A DNA stretch of 59,529 bases from an uncultured Christensenellaceae bacterium (GCA_910587445.1 CAJULE010000008.1:1-59529); one strand, 5' to 3'; shown: positions 31,601 through 41,450, counted from the stretch's first letter. The notes: generated by a model not told the origin, from the letters alone. A program made the numbers and translations.

Positions 31601-34600
31601 CGCACGACCTCGAGCGAACTTAACGGCAAGCTCATCAACAACCGCGAGTATGAGTTCAAAATGCAGGGCGTGCTCGATTACGGCGAGGACGGCGGACTTA
31701 CAACGAACGCAAGAAACACGTTCGACCTCGATTTCACTTTCGACAACGAAGCTCCCATAATAAAGAGCGCCACTTACGAAAAGACGTACGACCGCACGCT
31801 TAAAAAGGACCGTCACTACGTCACGCTTACTATCTACGACAATCACTATGTGATGTCCGTAAGTCCGGTGGCTTTCTATGAGGATTCGGAAACGAATAAG
31901 TACGCATATTCGTATCTTACCGACGAGCCTATTCCCGTCTACAGCAATAAGGGGACGGATAACAAGGTGCGTATCGAAATAACCGATATGCTCGACGATA
32001 TGTATCATGACGGGCTTGTCACAAGCTCGATGATCTTTATGGTCGACGACTATGCGCTCAATTCGAACATCTATACTTGCGCTTTGCCCGGCACCCGCGG
32101 CGACTTCAAGTTCACAGCGGACGGCTCCTACGACGGAAGAGAACTGCGCACGCTCGAGCTCGGTACGAACGAAATAATCGACCTTACCGCATATCTTGCG
32201 ACTTCCGATACGAGCGTCGACGCGGATAAGGACTATCTCGGACATCTTTCCTGGACGTCGAGCAATACGAAGGTTGCCGTCGTGGAAAAGGGACAGGTGC
32301 GCGGCATAGCGCCGGGTACGACAACCATAACGGCTACGGAAGGTATAGACGGCAAGTCGGCAAGACTGCTCGTAAGAGTTTACGCGAACGGTTCGGCGCA
32401 GGTTTCCTCACTCGAAAATGCGGGCGAGTCAATCGAAAGCGCGAAACAGCTCCGCACGAATAACGACGTTGCGGACGTTACGCAGGCGACTATAGAATCC
32501 ATAAAGATTTCCTACTTCGACACGGAGTACGCCCATGCGAGAGCGGGGCAGCAGAGCGAAATAGGCAAGACGGGAAGCCGCACTTACACTTCGTCGCTTC
32601 CGACTTCGGGCACGCCCGCATGGCCTACGGTTTCCGTATATCCGGGCGAGCGTATAAGACTTCATTACGATATAAAGCCCTGGTACGTCGAGGATAAGTA
32701 CGAAATAACCTTCGAGAGCAACAACCCCGATATAGCGGCAGTGAGCAAGGAGGGCCTTATAACCGCTCTTGCCGAGGGCAACGCTACGATAACCGTAAGG
32801 GTGCAGGGCTCGAATCAGCTTGCGAGCATCAACATAACGGTAAAGAACCCGTTTGTCATCGAAGACAGAATACTCGTTGCCTATAAGGGACTCGGCGGCG
32901 ACGTCGTAATACCCGACGACGAGGGTATAAGCTATATAGGACCGTACGCTTTCTGTCTTTATACGACCGACAACACCATCTATGTCGACGAGGACGACTA
33001 CGACGCAAACAAAATTCCGCAGGCGAATACGACGGTGACTTCGATCACGGTGCCGTACGGCGTCGAGGATATACAAAAGTACGCGTTCTATAACTGTACG
33101 GGGCTCGAAAGCGTGACCCTTCCTTCGACGATACGTTTCGTCCGCGAGTACACCTTTGCCGGCGACGTCAATCTCAAAGTCGTAAACAATCTCGGAGAGG
33201 CGGAAGTGATCGGCGCTCATGCGTTCGACGGTTGTACCTCTCTCGAAAGCGCAGATCTCTCCAAAGCGTACGCTATAGGGGAAAGCGCTTTCAAAAACTG
33301 CTCCGCGCTCGAGTCCGTCGATCTCACGGCTCTTCGCAATACGGGCAGAGGCGTATTCGAAGGTTGCACGCAGCTCGGAAGCGTCAAGCTCACCGCAAAC
33401 ACCAAGCTTTCGCGCGAGATGTTCGCAAGAAGCGGACTCGTGACCGTCGATGTCTACGAAACCGTCGAAATACCGCAGTTCTGTTTTGCCGATTGCGCAC
33501 GCCTTACGACGGTAAATATTCACAACGATCTCGTCACGATCGGAAGCGGCGCATTCTCGAAGTGCTCGCTGCTCGAAACGGTCAATATTCTCGGCAAGGT
33601 CGACGGCATCGGCGCACAGGTATTCCAAGGGTGCGAAAATCTCAAAAAGATCACTCTTCCGAACTGCGCGGTGACGCTCGGCAACGCCATATTCGGAGAT
33701 TGCAAAAACCTCGAAGAAGTGGCTTTCGGCAAAGATACGGTTCTTAAGTCGATAGGCACGCTTTTCGGCGGCACTAATATAAAGAAATTCACTGTTGCCG
33801 AGGGCGGTATATACTCGGTGAGCGCAGACGGAAAACTTCTGCTTACAGACGGCGGCAAAACCGCAGTGCTTGCGGCGGTCGGCGCAACATTCGGCGAATA
33901 CACGCTTCCCTCCGAGATAACCAAAATCGCGCCGAGCGCTTTCGCCGGCACGGATATTTCGGCGCTTATCGTTTCAGGAAATACGGAAATCGGAAGCTAT
34001 GCGTTTGCTTCGTGCAATAAGCTCGAGCGCGTCGTTTTCCCGACCGGCTGTAAAATCACGATCGGCAACAATGCGTTCCGCGGCAATGCCGAGCTCAAGG
34101 AAATAGAAAACCTCGAGTCTGCGGAGGACGTGGGAGACTACGCTTTTGCGGAAACCGGTCTTACATCGGCGTCGGTGGGGGCGAACTCCGTTTACGGCGA
34201 GGGCGTGTTCTTCAGAAGCAAGCTTACTGTCGTCACCGTAGGCGCGAACGCAAAGTTCGGTCTCGGTGCGTTCCAGCGTTGCGACGCTCTTACTACGGTT
34301 CATATGCCTGCGGCGGGCGGCGTTCATTTCGGAATCGCTTGCTTCTACGGCGACGCGCTTTTGAAGGATATAGATTTAAGTAAGCACGACGCAGTAATAG
34401 AATCTCAGGCGTTCTACGGTTGTACTTCGCTCATAACGGCAAACCTCGCAGAAGTGACCGAAATAGGCACATACGCATTCGGCGAGTGCGCGGCGCTTTC
34501 CGCGGTTAGTATTCCCAAGCTCGTAAAGCTCGGCGAAGGCGCGTTTGCAAGATACGAGGACGATGGTACGGGCGCGGCGTTTATCGAGATAACTCTTCCC

Positions 34601-36313
34601 GCAACTCTCAAGGAAATGGGCGACGGCGCGTTCCTCGGCTGCTCGAGATTGCGCGAAATAGTCATTCCCTCGAGCGTCGAGAAGTTCGGAAACATCATGT
34701 TCGGCTTCTGCGCGGAGCTTTCGAAAGTCACGCTTCCCGCCGGCATAACCGATCTGGGCATACTCACGTTCATAGGCTGCGAAAGTCTCGATACCGTAAA
34801 TACGTCCAACATAACCGTAATAGGCGACAGCGCGTTCAGAGGTTGCGTTTCTTTGAGGACGCTCAGTCTGGAAAATGTCGTGAGCATAGGCGCGGCGGCA
34901 TTTGCGGAGTCGTCCGTTTACGGAGAGATCGACGCGCCCAAGCTCGAGTATATAGGCTTGCACGGTTTCGAGAGCGCATACAACATCACAGGCTTCGACG
35001 CGCCCAACCTCAAGGTGATAGAGGAAGCGGCGTTCATGAACTGCTACAACCTCGCAAGCTTCGCCTTCTCCGATTCGCTCGAGAAGGTGGGAATAATGGC
35101 TTTCTATTGCGACACGAGGGGCGGCATACCTCGCCTTACGAGCTTCTACCTCTCCGACAAACACTCGACAAGCGGAAAGATAAACGACTACGCTCTGCTC
35201 GACGACGGCTCGCTTTACATAACGCTTCCTTCGGGAAAGCTCCAGCTTCAGGCGGTGCCGAGCGCCAAGACGTCTACGACGCTTACGGTTAAAGAGGGAA
35301 CGGTGAGAATAGAAGCCTATGCGGGCAACTCGAATTCCAACGTCAGAAACATAGTGCTTCCCGATTCGCTCAAGATAATAGGCAATTTCGCCTTCTACGG
35401 GTACGATAGGCTGGAAAGCGTAGAATTCCGCTCGTTTGCGGCGCCCACGCTCGAGAATTGGTTTATAAACAGCCGGAATGCAAACAACTATCCGACGTCG
35501 CTTACGGAGTCCGATCCGGGATACGAGCTTTTGCAGGGAAACTTCGATCTGTTCGAGTATGAGTTCTTGTACTTCAACTTTATAAATCTGGTCGGAAAGA
35601 AACTTCCCATAAACATGACCGTACCCGCAAATTCCAACATTACGGGCTACGATAACTTGATATACGAGGTATACTTCGGAAAGCTCTCCTCGGCAAAGCG
35701 CAGCGATTACGAAGCGCAAGAGACGAATATGTACAACTTTGTCGACTATGCCCGCGAGATTATGGCAATCGATTTGATCACCATGGCGCACGAAAGGCTT
35801 GTAGATAGGGCGCTTACGGCTTACAATGCCGTAAAGCAGGACTATTCGAAATACGGCTATACCGAAGAGGAATGGACGGCTATGGCAAACGCCGTGCAGG
35901 CGGCAAGGGCAAGAATAGTCCGCCTGAAGATAGAAAACTCGAACTATGCGGTGCGCACGTTGCAGGCTAAGATAGACGCTCTTCCCGAGACTTTTGCGGA
36001 AAGCGTCCGAGCCGCTATGGACGAGATAACCGCCGACATGGCAAAGCTCACCGTAGACGAGCGCGGCATACTCGACCTTACCAAATACAACGCGCTTTAT
36101 GAAGCGTATAATCCGAGCAAGACGCCGGAAGGTCCCGACCTCGAGAAGCCCGATCCCGGCGATTCGGGTTGCAGCTGTTCGCTTGCGGGCGCCGCAAGCT
36201 CTTTGGCGGCTTCGGCACTTGTGCTTATGTTTGTACTTTCGGCAATTTTCCTGCGCATACGCGCGAGAAGAGCGGCGTCGGAGGAAGAGTCCGACAAAGG
36301 AGACAGAAATTGA
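28643..36313 (+). CDS. Giant surface subtilisin-like protease (S8) with PA, Ig-like and BspA repeats
   Basis: A 2,556-residue exported protease. After the signal peptide, the S8 domain has Asp221 (VAVLDSG), His294 (HGTHVAG) and Ser627 (SGTSMATP); all three are intact. A protease-associated (PA) domain is inserted at about 480-570, as in C5a peptidase and lactocepin. Beta-sandwich/Fn3-like domains follow to about 1160, then two Big_2-like Ig domains (about 1170-1255 and 1330-1405). BspA-type LRR_5 repeats fill about 1415-2270. A helical region ends in DSGCSC and a membrane helix with Arg-rich tail (about 2510-2545), a sortase-independent anchor. It starts 19 bp after the Opp unit, so it probably makes peptides for the importer. 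Confidence 0.93.
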   Translation: MRKKFLLLISVVLALVMGIACVSCAVPDLGNENANGATLTQELEILKSDIEIPEQQITSRIKAEYLKENDGYRDDDEVVAIIKLGGDSLIETFNKGNTARHSVADYAVSAVGKRQARNILGVQNALIRELSADGLIESVNYNYTTVVNAVAVTTTYGNFKKLEKYPSLESVSLADTYNRPQVGEGSDASAIVNAVDVYETGIFNSSSVDYKGKGTAVAVLDSGFDCSHSVFSNQPADSELWISRDKVASVLDETRAAGFTDGLEVTDVWYSNKIPFKYDYADKDNDVFPYDSEHGTHVAGIIGGQDTVITGVAVETQLVLLKVFPDLNDGAKTDDILAALEDAVLLNVDAINMSLGSSCGFTREEDGNVINDVYDDIDKSGISLLTAASNSYSSAFGGEQGNTNKVWNPDSSTVGSPSTYKAALSVASISGTKSKYLIGNGEQVIFFTESNSITGKPNDFFAEVYQKLRDGGEDIADGAEKTIEYITVPGVGTATNFRTVADRIKGKIALVRRGDNTFEEKARNAKNAGALACIIYNNVEGDINMSMGKSDHIPTISISKEIGTVLAERSSGTLTIKGSNEAGPFMSDFSSWGPSPNLELKPEITAHGGNIKSAIPGGEYDELSGTSMATPNLCGIVVLIRQFIKENYPELSTLSTKEVSVFANRLLMSTASIVLNEEGVPYSPRKQGAGLASLFNVVNTKAYLTVDNIDRTKIELYDDPERAGVYKMDFNLVNLSDEALEYDLSLVGMTETVSTSDKDFVAETGHILDGKYEVTASGAGRCEGGKVTVEAGKNKSVKVSLTYTLTADDRNYIDTRFPNGMFVEGFVKLAAIGEGEIDLNVPFLGFYGDWTQAPMFDKTYYEVESEAHNGGIDEEDKIKADYYATTPYGTYFYSYIIPFGTYLYDTPDGYDEIPASEEHAAMSNALATIDGISAVYSGLLRGAKEMQYTITDKLSGETLWSHIDYNANKAYSLGGAPVPSYDYLNIRTTSSELNGKLINNREYEFKMQGVLDYGEDGGLTTNARNTFDLDFTFDNEAPIIKSATYEKTYDRTLKKDRHYVTLTIYDNHYVMSVSPVAFYEDSETNKYAYSYLTDEPIPVYSNKGTDNKVRIEITDMLDDMYHDGLVTSSMIFMVDDYALNSNIYTCALPGTRGDFKFTADGSYDGRELRTLELGTNEIIDLTAYLATSDTSVDADKDYLGHLSWTSSNTKVAVVEKGQVRGIAPGTTTITATEGIDGKSARLLVRVYANGSAQVSSLENAGESIESAKQLRTNNDVADVTQATIESIKISYFDTEYAHARAGQQSEIGKTGSRTYTSSLPTSGTPAWPTVSVYPGERIRLHYDIKPWYVEDKYEITFESNNPDIAAVSKEGLITALAEGNATITVRVQGSNQLASINITVKNPFVIEDRILVAYKGLGGDVVIPDDEGISYIGPYAFCLYTTDNTIYVDEDDYDANKIPQANTTVTSITVPYGVEDIQKYAFYNCTGLESVTLPSTIRFVREYTFAGDVNLKVVNNLGEAEVIGAHAFDGCTSLESADLSKAYAIGESAFKNCSALESVDLTALRNTGRGVFEGCTQLGSVKLTANTKLSREMFARSGLVTVDVYETVEIPQFCFADCARLTTVNIHNDLVTIGSGAFSKCSLLETVNILGKVDGIGAQVFQGCENLKKITLPNCAVTLGNAIFGDCKNLEEVAFGKDTVLKSIGTLFGGTNIKKFTVAEGGIYSVSADGKLLLTDGGKTAVLAAVGATFGEYTLPSEITKIAPSAFAGTDISALIVSGNTEIGSYAFASCNKLERVVFPTGCKITIGNNAFRGNAELKEIENLESAEDVGDYAFAETGLTSASVGANSVYGEGVFFRSKLTVVTVGANAKFGLGAFQRCDALTTVHMPAAGGVHFGIACFYGDALLKDIDLSKHDAVIESQAFYGCTSLITANLAEVTEIGTYAFGECAALSAVSIPKLVKLGEGAFARYEDDGTGAAFIEITLPATLKEMGDGAFLGCSRLREIVIPSSVEKFGNIMFGFCAELSKVTLPAGITDLGILTFIGCESLDTVNTSNITVIGDSAFRGCVSLRTLSLENVVSIGAAAFAESSVYGEIDAPKLEYIGLHGFESAYNITGFDAPNLKVIEEAAFMNCYNLASFAFSDSLEKVGIMAFYCDTRGGIPRLTSFYLSDKHSTSGKINDYALLDDGSLYITLPSGKLQLQAVPSAKTSTTLTVKEGTVRIEAYAGNSNSNVRNIVLPDSLKIIGNFAFYGYDRLESVEFRSFAAPTLENWFINSRNANNYPTSLTESDPGYELLQGNFDLFEYEFLYFNFINLVGKKLPINMTVPANSNITGYDNLIYEVYFGKLSSAKRSDYEAQETNMYNFVDYAREIMAIDLITMAHERLVDRALTAYNAVKQDYSKYGYTEEEWTAMANAVQAARARIVRLKIENSNYAVRTLQAKIDALPETFAESVRAAMDEITADMAKLTVDERGILDLTKYNALYEAYNPSKTPEGPDLEKPDPGDSGCSCSLAGAASSLAASALVLMFVLSAIFLRIRARRAASEEESDKGDRN

Positions 36314-38664
36314 AGAAAACGATTTTGAAGAGAATTCTGAGCGTCGCGCTTGCGGCAGTGCTTTCGCTGTCCGTGCTTTCGCTTGTCGCTTGCGGCAAGC
36401 AGCTCGCTACGCCCAATGACGTAGCCGTGGCAAACGACGGCACCATAACCTGGAGCGCCGTCGAAAATGCGACAGAGTATGTTCTCAAAATAAACAACGA
36501 GGAATTCAAGACGTCGGAGACGACTTACAAGGCGCCTACCGACAAGGATTTCCGAGTGACCGTAACTGCTCGCGCGGAGGGCTATGAGGACAGCGCGCCG
36601 AGCAAAGCCGCGGTGTTCATGGCGACGGCAGTTATTCTTCCTCCCGAGATTACGGCAGAGGTTCTCATCGACGGACCGCGCAACGTGGGCGGCGGACTCA
36701 CCGTAAAATACAAGGCGACCGTAAACGTCGACGGAAGCGACGACAAGAGCGTCACTTGGAGCGTGGTCGAGGGCGGAGGCATCGCTTCGATAGACGCTCA
36801 AGGCAATCTTAAGACCGATGCAGTCGATTCCGATAAAAAGATCGTCATACGTGCGACGAGCAACGCAAATCCCGAAAGCTATAAGGACATGGAAGTGGAA
36901 GTGCTTGCAAAGAGCGTGCTTACTCAGACCATGCTCGATGCTCTCGAAGGCGACAATGTGTCTTTCGACGGCTATATGGAAGTCAAATACTATACGATGG
37001 GCTTGACCTCTACGCTTGACGGAACGGTTTCCTACAATGTGATGACGGCAATGGACGGCACGACCTGGTACACCGTATACGACAACGATTTGACGGGCGG
37101 CGAATCCGAACTGTTCTATCGCAACGTCGACGGAAACGCAAATTACGTCGGTATCAGCTATATGAACACGGAGGAGTTCTATCCCGCTTTGGACGAAGCA
37201 GGCGACGTCATATCCTGGGTTGACGGAGGTATGTATAACAGCCTCGGAAATCTTACGGTGGACGACTTCGAGTTCGTCGAATCGGCTTGGGAATGGAGAT
37301 ATAAGGAAAAGGGCGACAGCGACCCGTTTATGGAAAGAGTCATAAGCTCGGCAAATCCTTACGAGTTCAAGCCCGTAAGTCTCGGTCTCATAATAAGCAG
37401 AGGAGCCGTAGTCGGTGTCCATGCGGTCAGTGCGGACGACTATACTCTTATGGCTCAGCGCAGGGCAGTCAAGGATCTCAACGTGCTCATAACCGTAGGC
37501 GATACGGTGGAAGTGCCCGAACTCACGACCTATTCGCGCGACGAGGAAGTTCATCCCGCGCTCGAAACGGCGATAGAGAATACGCGAAATGCAGCTTCTT
37601 ACACCGTAATTATGCGAAATAAAGAAGTCAACCGTATGCTTGGATACTACAATATTCGTGACGGATATAAGGAGACCGTGACGGAAGACCTGATATATTT
37701 CGAGCCTTTTACGTTTACAGAAAACAAGGGAGACGACGAAAATCCTTACACTTATATACCGTCGGGTACCCCTTACGGATATAAGAAAATAAACGAAAAT
37801 CTCTACAATGCTTTTAGCGCAACGTATTCGGGAGAAGGGGCGAACAGAACGGTTACGTACGAGGCGACACGCGCATATGCCGAGGATTTCTCGGATGCAA
37901 AGCCTTCGTTTGCTTTCTCCGCAGAGATATTCAGGACTTATTTCCCGTTCCCCGATACGGGCGAAACGATGTATGCCGTCGACAGCTTCATGGTGGGCGT
38001 TGCTTCGACTTTCTATAAGAGTCTCGGCAATGATATCTCAATGTTCGGTATTTTCGCTTCCGATACCTATGATGGCTATTATGTACCGCCGAGAGTGTAT
38101 GTCAAGGACGGCTATATAGTACGCGCGGAGTTCGTATATAATGTTGGAGATTATATGTATGGAATAATTGAACTCGAATTCGATTACGAAACCGCGACTT
38201 TGCCCGATGATGTAAACGTGGCATTCGAGACCAGACAGTTGCCGACGTCGTGGAGCGACCTTGTGATTCGCGAAGATCCCGATGACGAAGAGGGCTTCGA
38301 AGCGCTTACGTATATGAGAGAAAAGCTTTTCGATGACAACACCGTGGAGATTCCTTTCTTCAGCGAAGTGCTCGGAGATTCCTACGGCTTCGGTGCGTAT
38401 ATCCCGAGGGGCGTTCCTCTCGACAACGGTTCCACGTTGTATGCTCCGAGCGTGTCGTTCTATTACGATGTGCCGCTCGATTCGAATTACTCCATAGAAA
38501 GCTCGCTTGCGAAGGTGAGAACATTCCTTAAAGAAAACGGCTTTAAGTTAAACGCGCGCGGACATTGGGTGAAGGAAGGCACGAACATAGTCATAGACGT
38601 GGAAGACAACGAACTCGATTTGTACATTCACGTGCGTAAATCGGTGGAAGGCGAACGAGCATAA
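36310..38664 (+). CDS. Large lipoprotein with Fn3/Big-like N-terminus (784 aa)
   Basis: TTG 36310 overlaps the protease stop (TTGA) and has AAAGGAG eight bases upstream. Signal peptide with lipobox LVAC (Cys about 27). An Fn3-like domain follows (about 30-105, TITWSAVENATEYVLKI), then a Big_2-like domain (about 115-200, VTWSVVEGGGIASIDAQG). The remaining 580 residues are an unrecognised beta-rich region with a C-terminal alpha/beta unit (VRTFLKENGFKLNARGHW, then DLYIHVRKS). The same architecture recurs in the next gene, so the two are paralogues. Translational coupling to the protease suggests a binding partner or substrate-presenting protein. Confidence 0.82.
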   Translation: MKKTILKRILSVALAAVLSLSVLSLVACGKQLATPNDVAVANDGTITWSAVENATEYVLKINNEEFKTSETTYKAPTDKDFRVTVTARAEGYEDSAPSKAAVFMATAVILPPEITAEVLIDGPRNVGGGLTVKYKATVNVDGSDDKSVTWSVVEGGGIASIDAQGNLKTDAVDSDKKIVIRATSNANPESYKDMEVEVLAKSVLTQTMLDALEGDNVSFDGYMEVKYYTMGLTSTLDGTVSYNVMTAMDGTTWYTVYDNDLTGGESELFYRNVDGNANYVGISYMNTEEFYPALDEAGDVISWVDGGMYNSLGNLTVDDFEFVESAWEWRYKEKGDSDPFMERVISSANPYEFKPVSLGLIISRGAVVGVHAVSADDYTLMAQRRAVKDLNVLITVGDTVEVPELTTYSRDEEVHPALETAIENTRNAASYTVIMRNKEVNRMLGYYNIRDGYKETVTEDLIYFEPFTFTENKGDDENPYTYIPSGTPYGYKKINENLYNAFSATYSGEGANRTVTYEATRAYAEDFSDAKPSFAFSAEIFRTYFPFPDTGETMYAVDSFMVGVASTFYKSLGNDISMFGIFASDTYDGYYVPPRVYVKDGYIVRAEFVYNVGDYMYGIIELEFDYETATLPDDVNVAFETRQLPTSWSDLVIREDPDDEEGFEALTYMREKLFDDNTVEIPFFSEVLGDSYGFGAYIPRGVPLDNGSTLYAPSVSFYYDVPLDSNYSIESSLAKVRTFLKENGFKLNARGHWVKEGTNIVIDVEDNELDLYIHVRKSVEGERA

Positions 38665-38705
38665 GGCGTTCATACAAAACGGTATAAAAAAAAGGAGATA
38701 TAACA

Positions 38706-41342
38706 ATGAAAACACGCAAACGTATTTTCTCGAATGCGGTATCGGTGATACTCGCGCTTGTCCTGTCGCTCGGCATAATGTCGTGTCTTGCGGGCTGCGG
38801 CGGTATCAAACTGACGGTATCGGCGGAAAAAACCGTTCTTTCGAGAGGACAGTCAACGGCGATCGACGTCGAACTTACGGGTACGGATGACTTAACGGTC
38901 ACGTATACGAGCGCCAATCCCGAAATTCTTACGGTAAGCGAGGCGGGCATTGTCCGCGCCGTGGGAACGGTGACCGAGAACACGGCAGTAGACGTAACCG
39001 TAACTCCCGCCGCCGACGAGAAAAAAGCGCAGACGATAACCTTCACGGTCACTCCTCCCAAAGCGGCGATAACCGTTTCGGTGACTGCCGACAAAAAGGA
39101 GCTCAGAAAGGGCGACACCGCTCAGCTTACCGTCACGGTCACGGGCGCGGAAGAGGGCGGCTACAATCTTAAGAGCAGCGACGAGAGTCTCCTTACCGTA
39201 ACGTCCGCAGGCGTCGTCACTATGACGGGCGATGTGGGCGCAAGCACTCCCGTAAGCGTAACGGCCACCTCCTTGGAGGATCAGACGGTTCGCGGCGCGT
39301 TCACGTTCACGCTTCGTCCGCCGGTAAACGATACTTCGGTCGAGAACCTCACTTCCGAAATGATAGCGGAAATAGGCAATCCCAGCATTACCGTAACGGG
39401 AACGGTGGTCGACCATTACGAAAACATCAATCGTCCGATGAACAACAGCGACAACGTCTACGAGATGAGAGTCGAGATGAGCGAGGAAGCTTGGAAAGGC
39501 GAATGGTGGGCTCAGGGTAATGAGGAAAACGTAATTTCCGATATGTACAAGAAGGGCAGCGGCACCGTCATCAATGCGAACGGTCTGTCCGGCTCTCCCG
39601 TGAACAAAGTGTACATCGATAAAAACAACACTCCGACCGGCAAGCAGATCAAGGACGCGTTCGGCGTGCCCGTGCTTTGGGAGACGCAGAGCCTTTGGAA
39701 TCGCCTCGGCGACTTGCAGATAAGAAAGTTCTCGCGCGATCTCGACGCGGAAGAGCTTCGTACGGACGGAGCCGAAGTTTACGCATACGACATCAACTAC
39801 GAGGATATGAGCCCTTCTGGCGATTTGTGGCTCATGGCATACCTTACGGTAAGCCTTACGCCCATGCTCGAGAGCGGTGACGACTCGTTCATGTACTTCT
39901 ATCTCGTTGTAAAAGACGGCAAGATAATAGAGGTTCGTGCGCGTACTCTCATGGTTTACGACACGACCGACCCTGCCGACGCCAACGAATTGAGCTATAC
40001 CGACGTCACGCTCACTCTTTCGAAAATAGGCGAGACGACTGTGTCCGATCCCAAAGTGTATGAGGCGGACGAAAGCACCGAGATCCTCAGAAGCGCGCTT
40101 GCCAAGATGAAAGCAGCAGAAAGCTATACCTGGGCGGCAACCGACGTTACGACGAACCAGCCCGACACCGATTCCGGCGAGTACGAGCTCAATACGCCCG
40201 CAAAGATAGGCGGCGGGGTTAAAGAGGCGGTTGCTCGCAAAGGCATTTCCAACGGCACCGATTCGCAGGGTACTGTCGGCGCACGCGGTTGGATTACCGA
40301 CGTCGACGTGCTTGTCGAGACGACGAGTATGTATTCCTCGACCATGGACGGCAAGCCCTACAAAAAGGAATATACGGGCTATCACACGACGGCTGCCGGC
40401 GCAAGCGCAACCGAGAAATATTACGAGCAGTTCGAATACGACAGCTATGTCGAAAACGCGGACGGCACAAAGGGCGCGCTTAAGGGCGTCAAGAGAATTT
40501 ACGGCGAGATCGGCGACATTCTTCCCGCATGGGATTTCGCTCCCGAAGTGTTCGAGTCCGTTGGGTACTCCGGCAATAACCATACGTTCGTGCTCAGAGA
40601 CAGCTCCATATCGGGTGAGTTGGCTCCCGAGGTCTCCATGTACAGATACGCAAGCGACGCGTCGGCTTCCACTTCGACGACCTTTACGATAACCGTCAGC
40701 CCCTCCGGCGACATCATATCGACGCGCTATCCGTACAGCATAGTCGGCGGCACCTATATGGGCTACGTTACGACGCGCTATACCGACGTAAACAAAACGT
40801 CTATTATAGACGGCGCGTTCTCCGATTATGTGGAGAGAGTGATACCCAACGAGTGGAACAAGATCACCATAAACTACCGTCCGGGTCACAGCACGTTGGT
40901 GCCCGACAATCATTTGGACGGCGAAACGGTCGTAAAGGCTATATTCGGTAAGGACAGCGTAAACGACGTTCCCGCTCCCGGTCTCTTCATCAATGTGTTC
41001 GGCGACAACATGAGCCGCACGGTTTCGCACGATTGGAGAAACAAGGGTACGGACGAAGCGCCCTCCTATATCGATTTCGTAAGCTTCAATATCTCGACCG
41101 ACGACTATGACGAGTATTATAAGCCCCGCGATTACGAGGGACTTATGGAGTCGCTCGGGGCGGAACTCGCAAAGGTCGGCTATGTTAGGGACGAAGTCAA
41201 TACCGATATGAAAAATGAAAGCAATCGCTATGTTTCGTTCGTGAACAATACGACGGGACTTATGGTGGTTGTTCAGAATATCAATACGAAATTCTTCTAT
41301 GTCTACATCTATAAAGCCGGCGATTGGACGCTGAGCAAATAG
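38706..41342 (+). CDS. Large Ig-domain lipoprotein, paralogue of the upstream one (878 aa)
   Basis: AAGGAG upstream of ATG 38706. Signal peptide with lipobox LAGC (Cys about 31). Two Big_2-like Ig domains follow (about 33-115 and 118-200; YTSANPEILTVSEAGIV and NLKSSDESLLTVTSAGVV). The rest resembles the preceding lipoprotein: a shared helix plus strand (ILRSALAKMKAAESYTWAA versus ALETAIENTRNAASYTVIM) and a shared C-terminal unit (LGAELAKVGYV then FFYVYIYKAGDW). No enzymatic motif seen; likely a surface binding protein. In line with the protease operon. Confidence 0.82.
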   Translation: MKTRKRIFSNAVSVILALVLSLGIMSCLAGCGGIKLTVSAEKTVLSRGQSTAIDVELTGTDDLTVTYTSANPEILTVSEAGIVRAVGTVTENTAVDVTVTPAADEKKAQTITFTVTPPKAAITVSVTADKKELRKGDTAQLTVTVTGAEEGGYNLKSSDESLLTVTSAGVVTMTGDVGASTPVSVTATSLEDQTVRGAFTFTLRPPVNDTSVENLTSEMIAEIGNPSITVTGTVVDHYENINRPMNNSDNVYEMRVEMSEEAWKGEWWAQGNEENVISDMYKKGSGTVINANGLSGSPVNKVYIDKNNTPTGKQIKDAFGVPVLWETQSLWNRLGDLQIRKFSRDLDAEELRTDGAEVYAYDINYEDMSPSGDLWLMAYLTVSLTPMLESGDDSFMYFYLVVKDGKIIEVRARTLMVYDTTDPADANELSYTDVTLTLSKIGETTVSDPKVYEADESTEILRSALAKMKAAESYTWAATDVTTNQPDTDSGEYELNTPAKIGGGVKEAVARKGISNGTDSQGTVGARGWITDVDVLVETTSMYSSTMDGKPYKKEYTGYHTTAAGASATEKYYEQFEYDSYVENADGTKGALKGVKRIYGEIGDILPAWDFAPEVFESVGYSGNNHTFVLRDSSISGELAPEVSMYRYASDASASTSTTFTITVSPSGDIISTRYPYSIVGGTYMGYVTTRYTDVNKTSIIDGAFSDYVERVIPNEWNKITINYRPGHSTLVPDNHLDGETVVKAIFGKDSVNDVPAPGLFINVFGDNMSRTVSHDWRNKGTDEAPSYIDFVSFNISTDDYDEYYKPRDYEGLMESLGAELAKVGYVRDEVNTDMKNESNRYVSFVNNTTGLMVVVQNINTKFFYVYIYKAGDWTLSK

Positions 41343-41397
41343 TTTCGGATCGCTTACAAAAGAAGGACGTGAAAAGAGAGTAACTATTCGGTGGGAA

Positions 41398-41427
41398 AGC
41401 CGCAGTCGAAAAAAAAGGACTGCGGCT
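41398..41427 (+). repeat. Hairpin between two lipoprotein genes
   Basis: AGCCGCAGTC (41398-41407) pairs perfectly with GACTGCGGCT (41418-41427) around an A-rich loop containing eight A. No T-run follows, so full termination is unlikely; it may protect mRNA 3' ends or attenuate downstream expression. Confidence 0.7.
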
Positions 41428-41450
41428 ATACCCAAAATGAGGAAAGTATC

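Noticed and set aside
32900..35450. CRISPR-like or tandem-repeat DNA
   Set aside because: The periodicity is protein-level (LRR_5 repeats of about 23 residues); DNA copies are diverged and have no spacers.
35970..36000. LPETF in the S8 protease as a sortase signal
   Set aside because: It lies more than 80 residues before the C-terminal membrane helix within a helical region, whereas a sorting signal directly precedes the helix.
41409..41416. A8 run as a phase-variation tract
   Set aside because: It lies in a hairpin loop in an intergenic region, outside any promoter spacing or frame; A/T runs of this length are common here.
41398..41427. Rho-independent terminator between lipoprotein genes
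   Set aside because: The stem is perfect but no T-run follows, and the next gene starts 24 bases later.
38892..41435. Minus-strand open frame of 847 codons opposite the 878-residue lipoprotein, and similar ones at 21504-23753 and 16441-18165
   Set aside because: All are antisense shadows of well-supported plus-strand genes with signal peptides and family motifs.
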